DNA of 64,000 bases, from NCBI RefSeq assembly GCF_018614035.1, contig NZ_JAGGPA010000080.1, positions 1 through 64,000 of the forward strand. Direction: 5' to 3'. A program made the position numbers and the translations under genes. Below the pieces are notes generated by a model, which searched no databases, had not been told where the DNA came from, and was given only the letters and a program-made list of their open reading frames with translations. Position 1 is the first letter of the stretch, and each line of letters begins with the position of its first letter. Source of the stretch: Streptomyces sp. ISL-96. Its GTDB lineage: Bacteria; Actinomycetota; Actinomycetes; Streptomycetales; Streptomycetaceae. This document shows positions 43,669-52,148 of the stretch, one piece after another.

Positions 43669-44184
43669 TCAGTCGGCGGCGGCGGGCGCGGGGACCTCAG
43701 GGGTCACGCCGGGTCCGCAGCCACAGTCACTCGCGGGCGGCCGCTCTTCGCGGAGCTCCGCGATGGCGGCCTCAAAGTCTTCGAGCGAATCGAACGCCCG
43801 GTACACGGATGCGAAGCGCAGGTACGCGACAAGATCGAGTTCCCGCAACGGGCCGAGTATGGCCAGCCCCACGTCGTGGGTGGTCAGCTCGGCGCTTCCG
43901 GTGGAGCGCAGCGCCTCTTCGACCCGCTGGCCGAGCTTGGCGAGGGCATCCTCGGTGACCGGTCGCCCCTGGCATGCCTTGCGCACGCCGGAGATGACCT
44001 TGGTACGGCTGAAGGGCTCGGTGACTCCGCTGCGCTTGATCACCATCAGTGAGGCGGTCTCCACCGTGGTGAAACGGCGGGAGCAGTCGGGGCACTGACG
44101 GCGCCTGCGGATCGACGTTCCGTCGTCGGTGGTGCGACTGTCGACGACGCGACTGTCGGGGTGCCTGCAGAAGGGGCAGTGCAT
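43669..44184 (-). CDS. nrdR: Transcriptional repressor NrdR
   Basis: This 171-aa repressor has an N-terminal zinc ribbon (CPFC...CPDC, residues 3-34) and an ATP-cone domain (about 49-139, VIKRSGVTEPFSRTKVISG), which senses ATP/dATP. It represses ribonucleotide reductase genes when dATP is plentiful. It is the first gene of the nrdR-nrdJ operon, with GGAGGG upstream of ATG 44184. The C-terminal tail is Pro/Ala-rich with a CGCGP segment, slightly longer than the E. coli protein. Confidence 0.96.
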   Translation of the reverse strand: MHCPFCRHPDSRVVDSRTTDDGTSIRRRRQCPDCSRRFTTVETASLMVIKRSGVTEPFSRTKVISGVRKACQGRPVTEDALAKLGQRVEEALRSTGSAELTTHDVGLAILGPLRELDLVAYLRFASVYRAFDSLEDFEAAIAELREERPPASDCGCGPGVTPEVPAPAAAD

Positions 44185-44296
44185 GGATCCCAACCCTCCC
44201 TCACAGCACGACTGAATAGCCTCGACCGGCCCCACCGGGGGCCCTCCGAAGCAGCCCCAAGCATAGGGGATCGTGGGGCTCCTGATCGCACTGGGG

Positions 44297-44342
44297 GACC
44301 ACATGTAGGCGACTGCGGCCATGTGACCACTAGATCTTGGGT
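44297..44342 (-). promoter_or_regulatory. Tandem NrdR boxes upstream of nrdR-nrdJ
   Basis: Two imperfect palindromes on the minus strand, CCCAAGATCTAGTGG (centre 44334.5) and GCCTACATGTGGTCC (centre 44303.5), are 31 bp apart, three helical turns. That spacing and the AT-rich centre with GTG flanks match the known NrdR box pair arrangement. NrdR would thus repress its own operon. Confidence 0.78.
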
Positions 44343-44528
44343 CTGAGTGCTTTTGGCCCTCCGCGCGTGTCGCGGCGCTCCCCGCGCGGCGACACGCTGA
44401 CGACACCCCCGCCACCCCTCGGCCCAGCCGCGAAGGTTACCGTAATGGCCCGAATTGCCATTCGGCTCAAAACGGCCACTCATACACCCCACTGCGCGTT
44501 CGAGAAAGGCATTCCCTGCTTTTTCACT

Positions 44529-44542
44529 CGAACGTGTGTTTG
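44529..44542 (+). promoter_or_regulatory. LexA-binding SOS box of lexA
   Basis: CGAAC-GTGT-GTTTG fits the Gram-positive SOS box CGAAC-N4-GTTYG and lies 68 bp upstream of the lexA start, as expected for autorepression. Confidence 0.88.
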
Positions 44543-44609
44543 GCGCAACCTTTCGAAAGCAACTACCGTTGTCCAACCAGGGAGAGAGACAATCTCGAGA
44601 GGGGCCGAC

Positions 44610-45395
44610 GTGACCACCACCGCTGACAGTGCAACTATCACTGCCCAGGACCGATCCCAGAGCCGACTCGAGCCGGTGCATGCCATGAATGAAGCAGCCA
44701 CAAATCCTGAGGGCCCCAAGCCCTCGCGCTCGCTGCCCGGCCGACCTCCAGGAATCCGGGCGGACAGTTCCGGCCTCACTGATCGGCAACGACGGGTCAT
44801 CGAGGTCATCAGGGACTCGGTGCAACGGCGAGGATACCCGCCGTCCATGCGCGAGATCGGTCAGGCGGTGGGCCTCTCCAGCACCTCTTCCGTGGCCCAT
44901 CAGCTGATGGCCCTCGAACGCAAGGGCTTCCTGCGCCGTGACCCGCACCGCCCCCGGGCGTACGAGGTGCGGGGCTCGGACCAGCCGAGCAGCCAGCCCA
45001 CCGACACGGCCGGCAAGCCTGCCGCGTCGTACGTCCCGCTCGTCGGCCGGATCGCGGCCGGCGGACCCATCCTCGCCGAGGAGTCGGTCGAGGACGTCTT
45101 TCCGCTCCCCCGGCAGCTCGTGGGCGACGGCGAGCTCTTCGTCCTCAAGGTCGTCGGTGACTCGATGATCGAGGCGGCGATCTGTGACGGCGACTGGGTG
45201 ACGGTACGCCGCCAGCCGGTCGCCGAGAACGGCGACATCGTGGCCGCGATGCTGGACGGCGAGGCAACGGTGAAGCGGTTCAAGCGCGAGGACGGCCACG
45301 TGTGGCTGCTCCCGCACAACGCCGCCTACCAGCCGATCCCCGGCGACGAGGCGACGATCCTCGGCAAGGTCGTGGCGGTGCTGCGGCGGGTGTGA
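44610..45395 (+). CDS. lexA: SOS response repressor LexA
   Basis: This 261-aa protein has an N-terminal extension of about 54 residues, a winged HTH (about 55-120, PSMREIGQAVGLSSTSSVAHQL) and a C-terminal S24 self-cleaving domain. The cleavage bond is Ala150-Gly151, and the nucleophile pair is S185 (VGDSMIE) and K222. The GTG at 44610 has GAGAGG upstream; an internal ATG at residue 26 (MNEAATNP) is an alternative. RecA-stimulated cleavage lifts repression after DNA damage. Confidence 0.96.
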   Translation: MTTTADSATITAQDRSQSRLEPVHAMNEAATNPEGPKPSRSLPGRPPGIRADSSGLTDRQRRVIEVIRDSVQRRGYPPSMREIGQAVGLSSTSSVAHQLMALERKGFLRRDPHRPRAYEVRGSDQPSSQPTDTAGKPAASYVPLVGRIAAGGPILAEESVEDVFPLPRQLVGDGELFVLKVVGDSMIEAAICDGDWVTVRRQPVAENGDIVAAMLDGEATVKRFKREDGHVWLLPHNAAYQPIPGDEATILGKVVAVLRRV

Positions 45396-45429
45396 CCCCC
45401 GCCGGTCCGGCGGCCCGCCGGCCAAAGAC

Positions 45430-45468
45430 CGAGCCCCTGGAACCCACTGCGCCGGTTCCAGGGGCTCG
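45430..45468. terminator. Bidirectional terminator between lexA and the DinG-like gene
   Basis: A perfect 15-bp stem CGAGCCCCTGGAACC / GGTTCCAGGGGCTCG with a 9-nt loop, followed by CTGCTTTT on the plus strand. Confidence 0.88.
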
Positions 45469-45491
45469 CTGCTTTTCGCCGCTGATCAGCC

Positions 45492-47462
45492 CTACTGCCC
45501 GTCGGCCTCCGCCTTGGCGTTGATCGCGGCCAGGGAGCGGCGTACCTGATTACGGTCCGTGGTGTACCAGAAGTCCGGCAGGGACGCCCGCAGGTAGCTG
45601 CCGTAGCGGGCATTGGCCAGCCTCGGATCGAGCACGGCGACGACACCGCGGTCCCCCGTGGCCCGTACGAGCCGTCCCGCACCCTGGGCCATCAACAGCG
45701 CCGCATGCGTGGCGGCGACAGCCATGAAGCCGTTGCCACCGGCCTCCTCGACCGCCTTCTGCCGGGCGCTCATCAGCGGGTCGTCGGGCCGGGGGAACGG
45801 AATCCGGTCCATGACGACGAGCTGGCAGCTGGGCCCGGGCACATCGACGCCCTGCCAGAGCGACAGCGTGCCGAACAGACACGTCTTCGGGTCAGCGGCG
45901 AAAGACTTGATCAGCTCACCGAGTGTTTCCTCGCCCTGGAGCAGGATCGGCATGTCGAGCCTGCCGCGCAGTTCCTCGGCCGCCTCTTTCGCCGCCCGCA
46001 TGGAGGAGAAAAGGCCCAGCGTGCGGCCTCCGGCGGCCTCGACCAGCTCGGCGAGCTCGTCCATCATGTCGCCACGCGAACCCTGGCGGCCCGGCGTGGC
46101 GAGTTGCCGGGCGACGTACAGAATGCCCTGCTTCGGATAGTCGAAGGGCGAGCCGACGTCCAGGCCCTTCCAGACCGGGACGTCGTCCCCCTCGGTGCCC
46201 TCGGGCGACAGGCCGAGTGAGGCGCCGACGCCGTTGAAGTCCCCGCCGAGCTTGAGCGTGGCGGAGGTCAGGACGACGGACCGGTCGCTGAAGAGCTTTT
46301 CTCGCAGCAGCCCCGATACGGAGAGCGGGGCGACGCGCAGGGAGGCCCCGTAGCGGTCGTGCCGCTCGCACCAGACGACGTCGTACTCGGAACCGTTGGC
46401 GATCCGCTCCGCGACGCCGTGGATGCTTTCCACGGCCGCGAGCGCCTGCTTGCGGACGGCGTCCTCGTCCTGGACGGACTTGTCGCGAGTCGACCCGATG
46501 GCCGAGATGACGTTACGGGCAGCGTCACGCAGCGCCATGATGGCGTACCCGAGGTCCTCCGGGATCTCTTCGAGACGCCCGGGAAGCGCGAGCTCCATCA
46601 GCCGCTCGAAGGACTCCGCGGCTGTCTGGAGCGCGTCGGCGACCTTCTCGTTGACCAGCTTGGCGGCGCGGCGCACGGCCCGGTTGACCTGCCCGGGGCT
46701 GAGCTCGCCGGTCGCGACGCCGGTCACCCGTGAGACCAGCTCATGGGCCTCGTCGACGATCAGGACCTCGTGTTGCGGGAGCACGGGAGCGCCCTCGATG
46801 GCGTCGATGGCGAGGAGGGCGTGGTTGGTCACGACGACATCGGCGAGCTTGGCCCGCTCGCGGGCCGCCTCGGCGAAGCATTCCGCTCCGTACGCGCATT
46901 TCGACGCGCCCAGGCACTCGCGGGAGGAGACGGAGAGCTGGCCCCAGGCGCGGTCGGAGACACCGGGAGTGAGGTCGTCGCGGTCGCCCGTCTCGGTCTC
47001 GTCCGCCCAGTCGCGCATGCGCAGCAGATCCTTGCCGAGCTTGCTGGTCGGAGCGGCGGCTTCGAACTGGTCGAAGAGTCCGTCTTCCTCTTCCTGCGGT
47101 ACGCCCTCGTGGAGCCGGTGCAGGCAGAGATAGTTCGACCGCCCCTTGAGCATGGCGAACTCGGGGCGCCGGCGCAGCAGCGGATGCAGCGCCTCGACCG
47201 TACGCGGAAGATCACGCTCCACGAGCTGGCGCTGCAGGGCCAGGGTCGCCGTCGCCACGACGACACGCTCGCCGTGTGCCAGGGCCGGCACCAGATAGCC
47301 GAGTGACTTTCCGGTGCCGGTGCCGGCCTGGACGAGCAGGTGGGCATTGTCGTCGATGGCTCCGGCCACGGCCTCGGTCATGGCGACCTGGCCGGGCCGC
47401 TCCGTGCCGCCGACGGCGGTGACGGCGGCATGGAGGAGCTCGGGGAGTGAGGGCTTCGTCAT
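45492..47462 (-). CDS. DinG/XPD-like ATP-dependent DNA helicase
   Basis: This 656-aa superfamily 2 helicase has Walker A QAGTGTGKSLGYLVPAL (about 41-57) and DEAH in LIVDEAHEL. Four cysteines fit an iron-sulfur cluster (NYLCLHRL, then SSRECLGASKCAYGAECFAE), and a late motif VI region is QGAGRLVRATGDRG. DinG/YoaA-type enzymes unwind R-loops, D-loops or forked DNA 5' to 3'. Although convergent with lexA, no SOS box is visible in its short upstream region. No exonuclease domain is present. Confidence 0.93.
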   Translation of the reverse strand: MTKPSLPELLHAAVTAVGGTERPGQVAMTEAVAGAIDDNAHLLVQAGTGTGKSLGYLVPALAHGERVVVATATLALQRQLVERDLPRTVEALHPLLRRRPEFAMLKGRSNYLCLHRLHEGVPQEEEDGLFDQFEAAAPTSKLGKDLLRMRDWADETETGDRDDLTPGVSDRAWGQLSVSSRECLGASKCAYGAECFAEAARERAKLADVVVTNHALLAIDAIEGAPVLPQHEVLIVDEAHELVSRVTGVATGELSPGQVNRAVRRAAKLVNEKVADALQTAAESFERLMELALPGRLEEIPEDLGYAIMALRDAARNVISAIGSTRDKSVQDEDAVRKQALAAVESIHGVAERIANGSEYDVVWCERHDRYGASLRVAPLSVSGLLREKLFSDRSVVLTSATLKLGGDFNGVGASLGLSPEGTEGDDVPVWKGLDVGSPFDYPKQGILYVARQLATPGRQGSRGDMMDELAELVEAAGGRTLGLFSSMRAAKEAAEELRGRLDMPILLQGEETLGELIKSFAADPKTCLFGTLSLWQGVDVPGPSCQLVVMDRIPFPRPDDPLMSARQKAVEEAGGNGFMAVAATHAALLMAQGAGRLVRATGDRGVVAVLDPRLANARYGSYLRASLPDFWYTTDRNQVRRSLAAINAKAEADGQ

Positions 47463-47518
47463 AGCCCGTCCAGCCTACGGGGCACCACTGACAACCCGGG
47501 TCACACCTGGGATGCGCA

Positions 47519-49384
47519 TCAGGACAGGTGGAGAGGGTTGGGGACGGTGCCGTGCACCGCGGCGTGCGGGCGGCTGGGGCGGTCGCGATAGCCGTCGAGG
47601 TGCAGACGATTGCGGTTCAGGCACAGGCGCTCGATCCGCGGGGTGAGCAGGTCGAAGATCTCGTACCGGTCCTTGAGCTCCGGGAAGCGGGCCTGGTGCC
47701 GCAGGATTTCAGCCCGTACGAGTGACCAGAACTCATTCTCGGGAACGCCCAGTTGATCTTCGCACAGGGGGGCCAGATAGCGGAACACACCGACGAACAG
47801 GCCGGAATGGATGAACTGCGTGAGGAAGGCGGGAGGCTCGGTCAGCAGGACCTCGCGCACGTCGTCGGGCATGGAGTCGTGCTCGGGCAGGCTCTGCGCG
47901 CTCACGTTCACGTCGTCGACGAAGTCCTTGATCGCCAGACGCACCGGGATGTCGTGGTCGTCGAAGACAACGATGGCGTTCTCACCGTGCGGGGAGAAGA
48001 CAGTGCCGTAGCGGTACAGGAAGTGCAGCAGCGGGGGCAGCAGCGCGGTGAAGAGCCGCTGGAGCCATACGGCGGGTGCGAGGCCGGAGCGGGCGACGAG
48101 TTCCGCGGTGAAGGCCCGTCCCGCGGGGTCTGTGTGCAGCAGGGATGCCAGCGTGCGGGCGCGCTCTCCGGGGGCCAGCCTGCCCGTGAGCGGCTCGCGC
48201 CAGATCGCCCCCAGGAGCTCTCTGTACTGGTACGGGACCTCAGGGAGGCCGTCGTACAGGGGGTGCTCGACGGCGACGGACGCGACCTCGCCGAGGAGGA
48301 TCACCCCGCACTCGTCACGCAGGAAGGGGTCGGCGTCGCGCAGTCCGTGCACCCAGGCGGTGACGGCGGGCGCCGCCAGGGTGCGCTCGGTGGGCAGTCC
48401 TCGCCAGACGAGCGTGTTGAGGACGGCGAGCGGCAGCTTCACCGTGTGCCGGTCGGGACGGCTCGTATTGAGGAACGTACGGATGGACTGCTGCGGCAGC
48501 CGTACGTCGCCGTCGGTGGGGAGCGGCACGATGGCGCCCTGGGCGACGGCGGGGGCGAAGAGCGGCAGGACCACTTCTTCCCACTGCCAGGGGTGCACGG
48601 GCAGGTAGAGGTACCGCTCGGGGTCCAGGCCGCGGGCGAGGAGTGCGGCTGCGAACGACTCGCGGGTGGGGACGTCGAGTTCGCGTGCGTAGAGGCGCTC
48701 GGGCGTGGCCAGTAAGGGGACTCCGCGGTAGCCCGCGAGCTCGGTGCTGACGGCGATCCAGGGAAGCGTGGACGGTGTACGGGCTTCGGGGGCCCAGCGG
48801 GCGGTGTCGGTGGCGGAGAAGCCGAGGCGGCCCTTGTTGAGGACGAGCCAGGGGTGGCCGGTCTGGTGCCCTTCGAGCTCCGCGTACCCGAGGTCGGCGA
48901 GGTGCGCGGCGGACACGGCGGTGTGGTCGAGGCGGGCGTCGGCGGCGAGGGTGGCGCTCAGCTCGCGGATGAGGTGGCCGAGGGTGGCGCCGTCGAGGGC
49001 AAGGAGGCGGCGGGCGAGGACCAGGAAGCGGAGGGGGTCGCCGAAGGGGCGGCCTTCGGCGGTGGCGTTGGGGTCGGCGTCCACGTCGGCGTCCGCGTCG
49101 GCGTGGCGCTCGTGCAGTTGGATCGTTTCCGGGTTCACGCGCCAGCTGCCGTAGGCGCCGCGAACCGCCCGGAAGGAGAGTGTGCCGCCGTCGTCGAGCG
49201 GGAGGGTGTGACGGTCGCCGACGGGCGGCGGGACGGGCTCGATGATCTCCTCGTACGCGAACTCGCCGAGCATCTTGGCGAGGAGGCGTCGGGCTGCCAC
49301 GTCCCAGGAGCCCGGTTTCAGCTCGGGCGGAGCGAGCAGCGGCAGCGGATCCTCGAAGTCATGGGCGACGGCGGGCTTCTGCAC
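47519..49384 (-). CDS. IucA/IucC-family siderophore synthetase (second NIS enzyme)
   Basis: This 621-aa NRPS-independent siderophore synthetase activates a citrate or succinyl-type carboxylate with ATP and joins it to an amine. Family motifs seen are GHPWLVLNKGRLGFS (ATP/phosphate loop), HPWQWEE, TVKLPLAVLNTLVWRG, HGENAIVVFDDHDIPVRLAIKDFVDDVN and a C-terminal FhuF-like region. The GTG at 49384 follows GAGGAG. A tandem Asp/Ala repeat (HADADADVDADPNA) sits near residue 90. It is the last gene of an operon with an acetyltransferase, another synthetase and an aminotransferase. Confidence 0.93.
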   Translation of the reverse strand: MQKPAVAHDFEDPLPLLAPPELKPGSWDVAARRLLAKMLGEFAYEEIIEPVPPPVGDRHTLPLDDGGTLSFRAVRGAYGSWRVNPETIQLHERHADADADVDADPNATAEGRPFGDPLRFLVLARRLLALDGATLGHLIRELSATLAADARLDHTAVSAAHLADLGYAELEGHQTGHPWLVLNKGRLGFSATDTARWAPEARTPSTLPWIAVSTELAGYRGVPLLATPERLYARELDVPTRESFAAALLARGLDPERYLYLPVHPWQWEEVVLPLFAPAVAQGAIVPLPTDGDVRLPQQSIRTFLNTSRPDRHTVKLPLAVLNTLVWRGLPTERTLAAPAVTAWVHGLRDADPFLRDECGVILLGEVASVAVEHPLYDGLPEVPYQYRELLGAIWREPLTGRLAPGERARTLASLLHTDPAGRAFTAELVARSGLAPAVWLQRLFTALLPPLLHFLYRYGTVFSPHGENAIVVFDDHDIPVRLAIKDFVDDVNVSAQSLPEHDSMPDDVREVLLTEPPAFLTQFIHSGLFVGVFRYLAPLCEDQLGVPENEFWSLVRAEILRHQARFPELKDRYEIFDLLTPRIERLCLNRNRLHLDGYRDRPSRPHAAVHGTVPNPLHLS

Positions 49385-49444
49385 GGGGACTCCTCGGGGT
49401 GGAACCTATTCGGGGCGAGCGGTGTATGAGAAGTAGCGGGTTGT

Positions 49445-50170
49445 TCACAGCAGGTTTCGCAGGGCGCGGTCGCGGACCATGAGCGCGGCTCGCTTGTCGG
49501 GGAGGTCGAGTTCTGCTGAGAAGCGGAAACCGGCCCGGAGGAAGGCGGAGACGGAGGGGGTGTTGCGCAGGTCCGGTTCGGCGACGACGCGTGCGCAGAG
49601 GGGGCGCCTGTCGAGTACGAGGTCGGCGACAGCTCGCAGGAGGGTGGTGCCGAGACCGCGGCCGCGGTCGGCGACGCCGCCGACAAGGAGGTGGATGCCG
49701 GTGTCGTGCGGGCGGGCCGGGTAGTGGCGGGCCAGTGGGTCGAGGTCGGCGCGGTAGACCTCCCAGTAGCTCATGGGTACGCCGGCCAGTACGCCGAGGC
49801 AGGGTGCGCTGCGGCCGTCACCGTCGAGCTGGGTGCGCAGGTGGGCGGCGGCGACCTCTTGCGGACCCGCCAGTTCCCAGAAGGCGGCGACAGCCGGATC
49901 GTTCATCCACCTGCTGATGAGCGGCAGGTCCCGCTCGATGCGCACGGGAACGAGCTGGAAGACGCCGCCGGAGGTAGTCACGGGACCCCAGTCGGCGGGG
50001 GTGTCGAGGAGGTCGTCGCCGGCGGCCCGGGGGCCGGTCACCGGGCCGTCGTCGCCGAAGAGCGCGATGAGCTCTTCGGTGAGCCGCAGGTCGAGGGTGT
50101 CCTCGGTGCTGGATCCGGCGCGGGGAGCGGAGTTGGTTCCTGCGTCGGTGCTCGCATCGGGGGGAGGCAC
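49445..50170 (-). CDS. Siderophore-type N-acyltransferase (GNAT, IucB/RhbD-like)
   Basis: This 241-aa protein has a disordered N-terminal about 70 residues and a GNAT domain of the siderophore hydroxylamine-acylating class: FQLVPVRIERDLPLISRWMNDPAVAAFWE, YWEVYRADLDPLARHY, GIHLLVGG, RGRGLGTTLLRAVADLV and NTPSVSAFLRAGF. Relatives acetylate N-hydroxylated diamines to form hydroxamates. The needed amine N-hydroxylase is not in this operon. The GTG start has GAGAGGAG upstream. Confidence 0.9.
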   Translation of the reverse strand: MPPPDASTDAGTNSAPRAGSSTEDTLDLRLTEELIALFGDDGPVTGPRAAGDDLLDTPADWGPVTTSGGVFQLVPVRIERDLPLISRWMNDPAVAAFWELAGPQEVAAAHLRTQLDGDGRSAPCLGVLAGVPMSYWEVYRADLDPLARHYPARPHDTGIHLLVGGVADRGRGLGTTLLRAVADLVLDRRPLCARVVAEPDLRNTPSVSAFLRAGFRFSAELDLPDKRAALMVRDRALRNLL

Positions 50171-50210
50171 GGCGACGCTCCTCTCAGCAGTTCGGTTGGG
50201 ACATGTTCCT

Positions 50211-52118
50211 TCAGGTACGAAGGGGGTTGGCGATGGTGACGTAGACGGACTGGGTGTCGACCGGGCCTTCGAGTTCGTCGAGGCCGTGCAGCCGGGTGAG
50301 CAGGTTGGCCTTGCAGCGGAGGCTGGGGCTCTCCAGGAGTTGAGGGGGGAGCGAGGAGCCGAGGGCGCTGTTCTTCGCGAGGAACCGGCGGAAGGCGGCG
50401 ATCAGGACGCGCTCGTCGGCCAGCCGCTGGGCACCGAACGCTCCGATCAGGCCGAAGACGTTGTTGATGCCGAGGTAGTAGGCGAAGCGTTCGTCGGTGA
50501 CGTCGTCGGGGACGAAGGTGTCGCTGGTGGCGCCGATGCCGGGAAGGCGGCGTTCGAGTCCGGCGCGGTGGGATTCGCGGAAGTAGTAGCCCTGGTTGTC
50601 GCGGTAGCGGCCGCCGACGGGCCAGCCGTCGGGGTCGAGGAGGACCAGGGTGTTCTGCTGATGGGCCTCCAGCGCGACCCCTGCCGTGCCGTCCAGCCAG
50701 AGCACGGGGCGTACGACGTGGTCGAGGTAGCGCAGGAACCACTCGGCGGCGACGGCTCCGGTGGGCCGGCCGGTCCGCGCGGCGAGCCGGGCGACGACTT
50801 CGGCGAGGCGGGAGTGCATGCCGGTGCGGCCCGGCCAGGGGCGCGGGGCGGTGAGGCCCGCGATGCAGACGGCGTCGTCACCGGGGCCGAACGGGTTGTG
50901 GCGCAGCAGGGCGTCGAGGCCGGGGATCGGTTCGCCGTCGGTCGTGTCCACGGCGAGCCACGCCGGGTCGCGGACGATGTCGAAGCCGGGGTGGGCGGAC
51001 TGCCATTCCTCGGCCAGCCCGCCGCGCAGCAGCCGGTGGACTTCGACGCCGCGGTGGAGTTCCTTGCGGAGGTTTTCACGACGGGAGTTGGTGATGCGTA
51101 CGCCGAGCGAGAGCTTGAGCATGGCGGGTGCACCGGGGCGGTGCACGGTACGGACGGAGGAGGTGGGGTGCCACGGGGCGCCGTGCGGGCCGAGGTCGTG
51201 GAGGAGGCCCTGCTCCAGGAGCGCCGCGACGGCGGGCCGGTGCGTGAGCTCGCGGGCCTGCCAGGGGTGGAGGGGCAGGGGCACCGTGTGGTCGGGCAGC
51301 GGAAGGCCGCCGGCCAGCCGGACGACGAGCTGCTCGACGGAGACAGCGCGGCCGCGTTCGGTCCAGGCCGAGTCCCCGGCCAGTACGGACCGGTCGACAG
51401 CCATCCAGTGCAGCGGAAAGGAGCCGTGCAGCTCGGGTGAGTACAGGAGCGCTTCGGCCTCGGAGAGGCCCTCTCGGCTCTTGGGCGTGGGGTGCAGCGG
51501 GTGCCCGAGGAGAAGGGACTGCTCGGCGTTGAGGAACAGGTCCGCCTCTGCGGCGGGGCCGGGGTGCCGGCGCCGCTCGGCGATGAACGCGGCGGTGCGC
51601 CGCACCGAGTCGGCGACCCGGCCGACCAGGTCCGCGCCTTCGCGCTGCCCTGCCTCGCGGCCAAGGAGGGCGGCGACCGTGACGGCGTCGGCGGAAGGGG
51701 CGCCCTGCGGTCCGCCTTCCAGCGCCGGCATACCGAAGCGGTGCCATCCGGTGGCCGACCAGTAGCGGACGGGGACGAGCAGCGCGGTGCCGCTGGCGTC
51801 GAGCGGGATGCGCAGGGTGGGGCCCGGGGGCCGGGTGAGGTCGTTCTCCCGGACCCAGCAGCGCAGCAGGTTCTCGACGGCTGCCGCCTCCGCCGCCGTG
51901 TGCGGATCGGGGTGGTCGAGGAGGTCCGCGGCCGTGCCGGCGGCCTGCGGGCGTGCGCCTGGCCCCGGCGTGCGCGGCTCCCCGTGGGCGCTGCCCTTCT
52001 GCCGGGGCACCTTGGCCTCGTCGACCGCGAGGCGGCCGTGCGTACCGCCCTGTCGTCGGTCGTGGACGGTGGGACGGTCTTCGGCCTCGGACGCATCGGG
52101 TGCGGGAGTGAGGTTCAC
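50211..52118 (-). CDS. IucA/IucC-family siderophore synthetase (first NIS enzyme)
   Basis: This 635-aa NIS synthetase has an unusual charged, Pro-rich N-terminal extension of about 80 residues. Motifs are GHPLHPTPKSREG, HPWQAREL, MLKLSLGVRITNSRREN, EAHQQNTLVLLDPDGWPVGGRYRDNQGYYFRES and the C-terminal FhuF-like helices (GINNVFGLIGAFG). It should make the first amide bond to citrate or a related acid. The two synthetases of this locus are clearly divergent from each other, consistent with acting on successive, different substrates. Confidence 0.93.
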   Translation of the reverse strand: MNLTPAPDASEAEDRPTVHDRRQGGTHGRLAVDEAKVPRQKGSAHGEPRTPGPGARPQAAGTAADLLDHPDPHTAAEAAAVENLLRCWVRENDLTRPPGPTLRIPLDASGTALLVPVRYWSATGWHRFGMPALEGGPQGAPSADAVTVAALLGREAGQREGADLVGRVADSVRRTAAFIAERRRHPGPAAEADLFLNAEQSLLLGHPLHPTPKSREGLSEAEALLYSPELHGSFPLHWMAVDRSVLAGDSAWTERGRAVSVEQLVVRLAGGLPLPDHTVPLPLHPWQARELTHRPAVAALLEQGLLHDLGPHGAPWHPTSSVRTVHRPGAPAMLKLSLGVRITNSRRENLRKELHRGVEVHRLLRGGLAEEWQSAHPGFDIVRDPAWLAVDTTDGEPIPGLDALLRHNPFGPGDDAVCIAGLTAPRPWPGRTGMHSRLAEVVARLAARTGRPTGAVAAEWFLRYLDHVVRPVLWLDGTAGVALEAHQQNTLVLLDPDGWPVGGRYRDNQGYYFRESHRAGLERRLPGIGATSDTFVPDDVTDERFAYYLGINNVFGLIGAFGAQRLADERVLIAAFRRFLAKNSALGSSLPPQLLESPSLRCKANLLTRLHGLDELEGPVDTQSVYVTIANPLRT

Positions 52119-52148
52119 GGGGGGTCTTCCTTGGGACGAGGTCCGGGG

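Larger units (their letters stand above)
44185..44609. other. Divergent nrdR/lexA control region
   Basis: This 425-bp stretch without a gene contains the tandem NrdR boxes (nrdR side) and the SOS box (lexA side), listed separately. Frames reading across it are not supported by codon bias. Confidence 0.7.

Noticed and set aside
40583..44609. B12 riboswitch near nrdJ
   Set aside because: Looked for because nrdJ uses adenosylcobalamin; the nrdR leader shows NrdR boxes but no cobalamin-element B12-box sequence.
47463..47518. SOS box before the DinG-like helicase
   Set aside because: No CGAAC-N4-GTTYG match in the short gap upstream, so DNA-damage control is not claimed.
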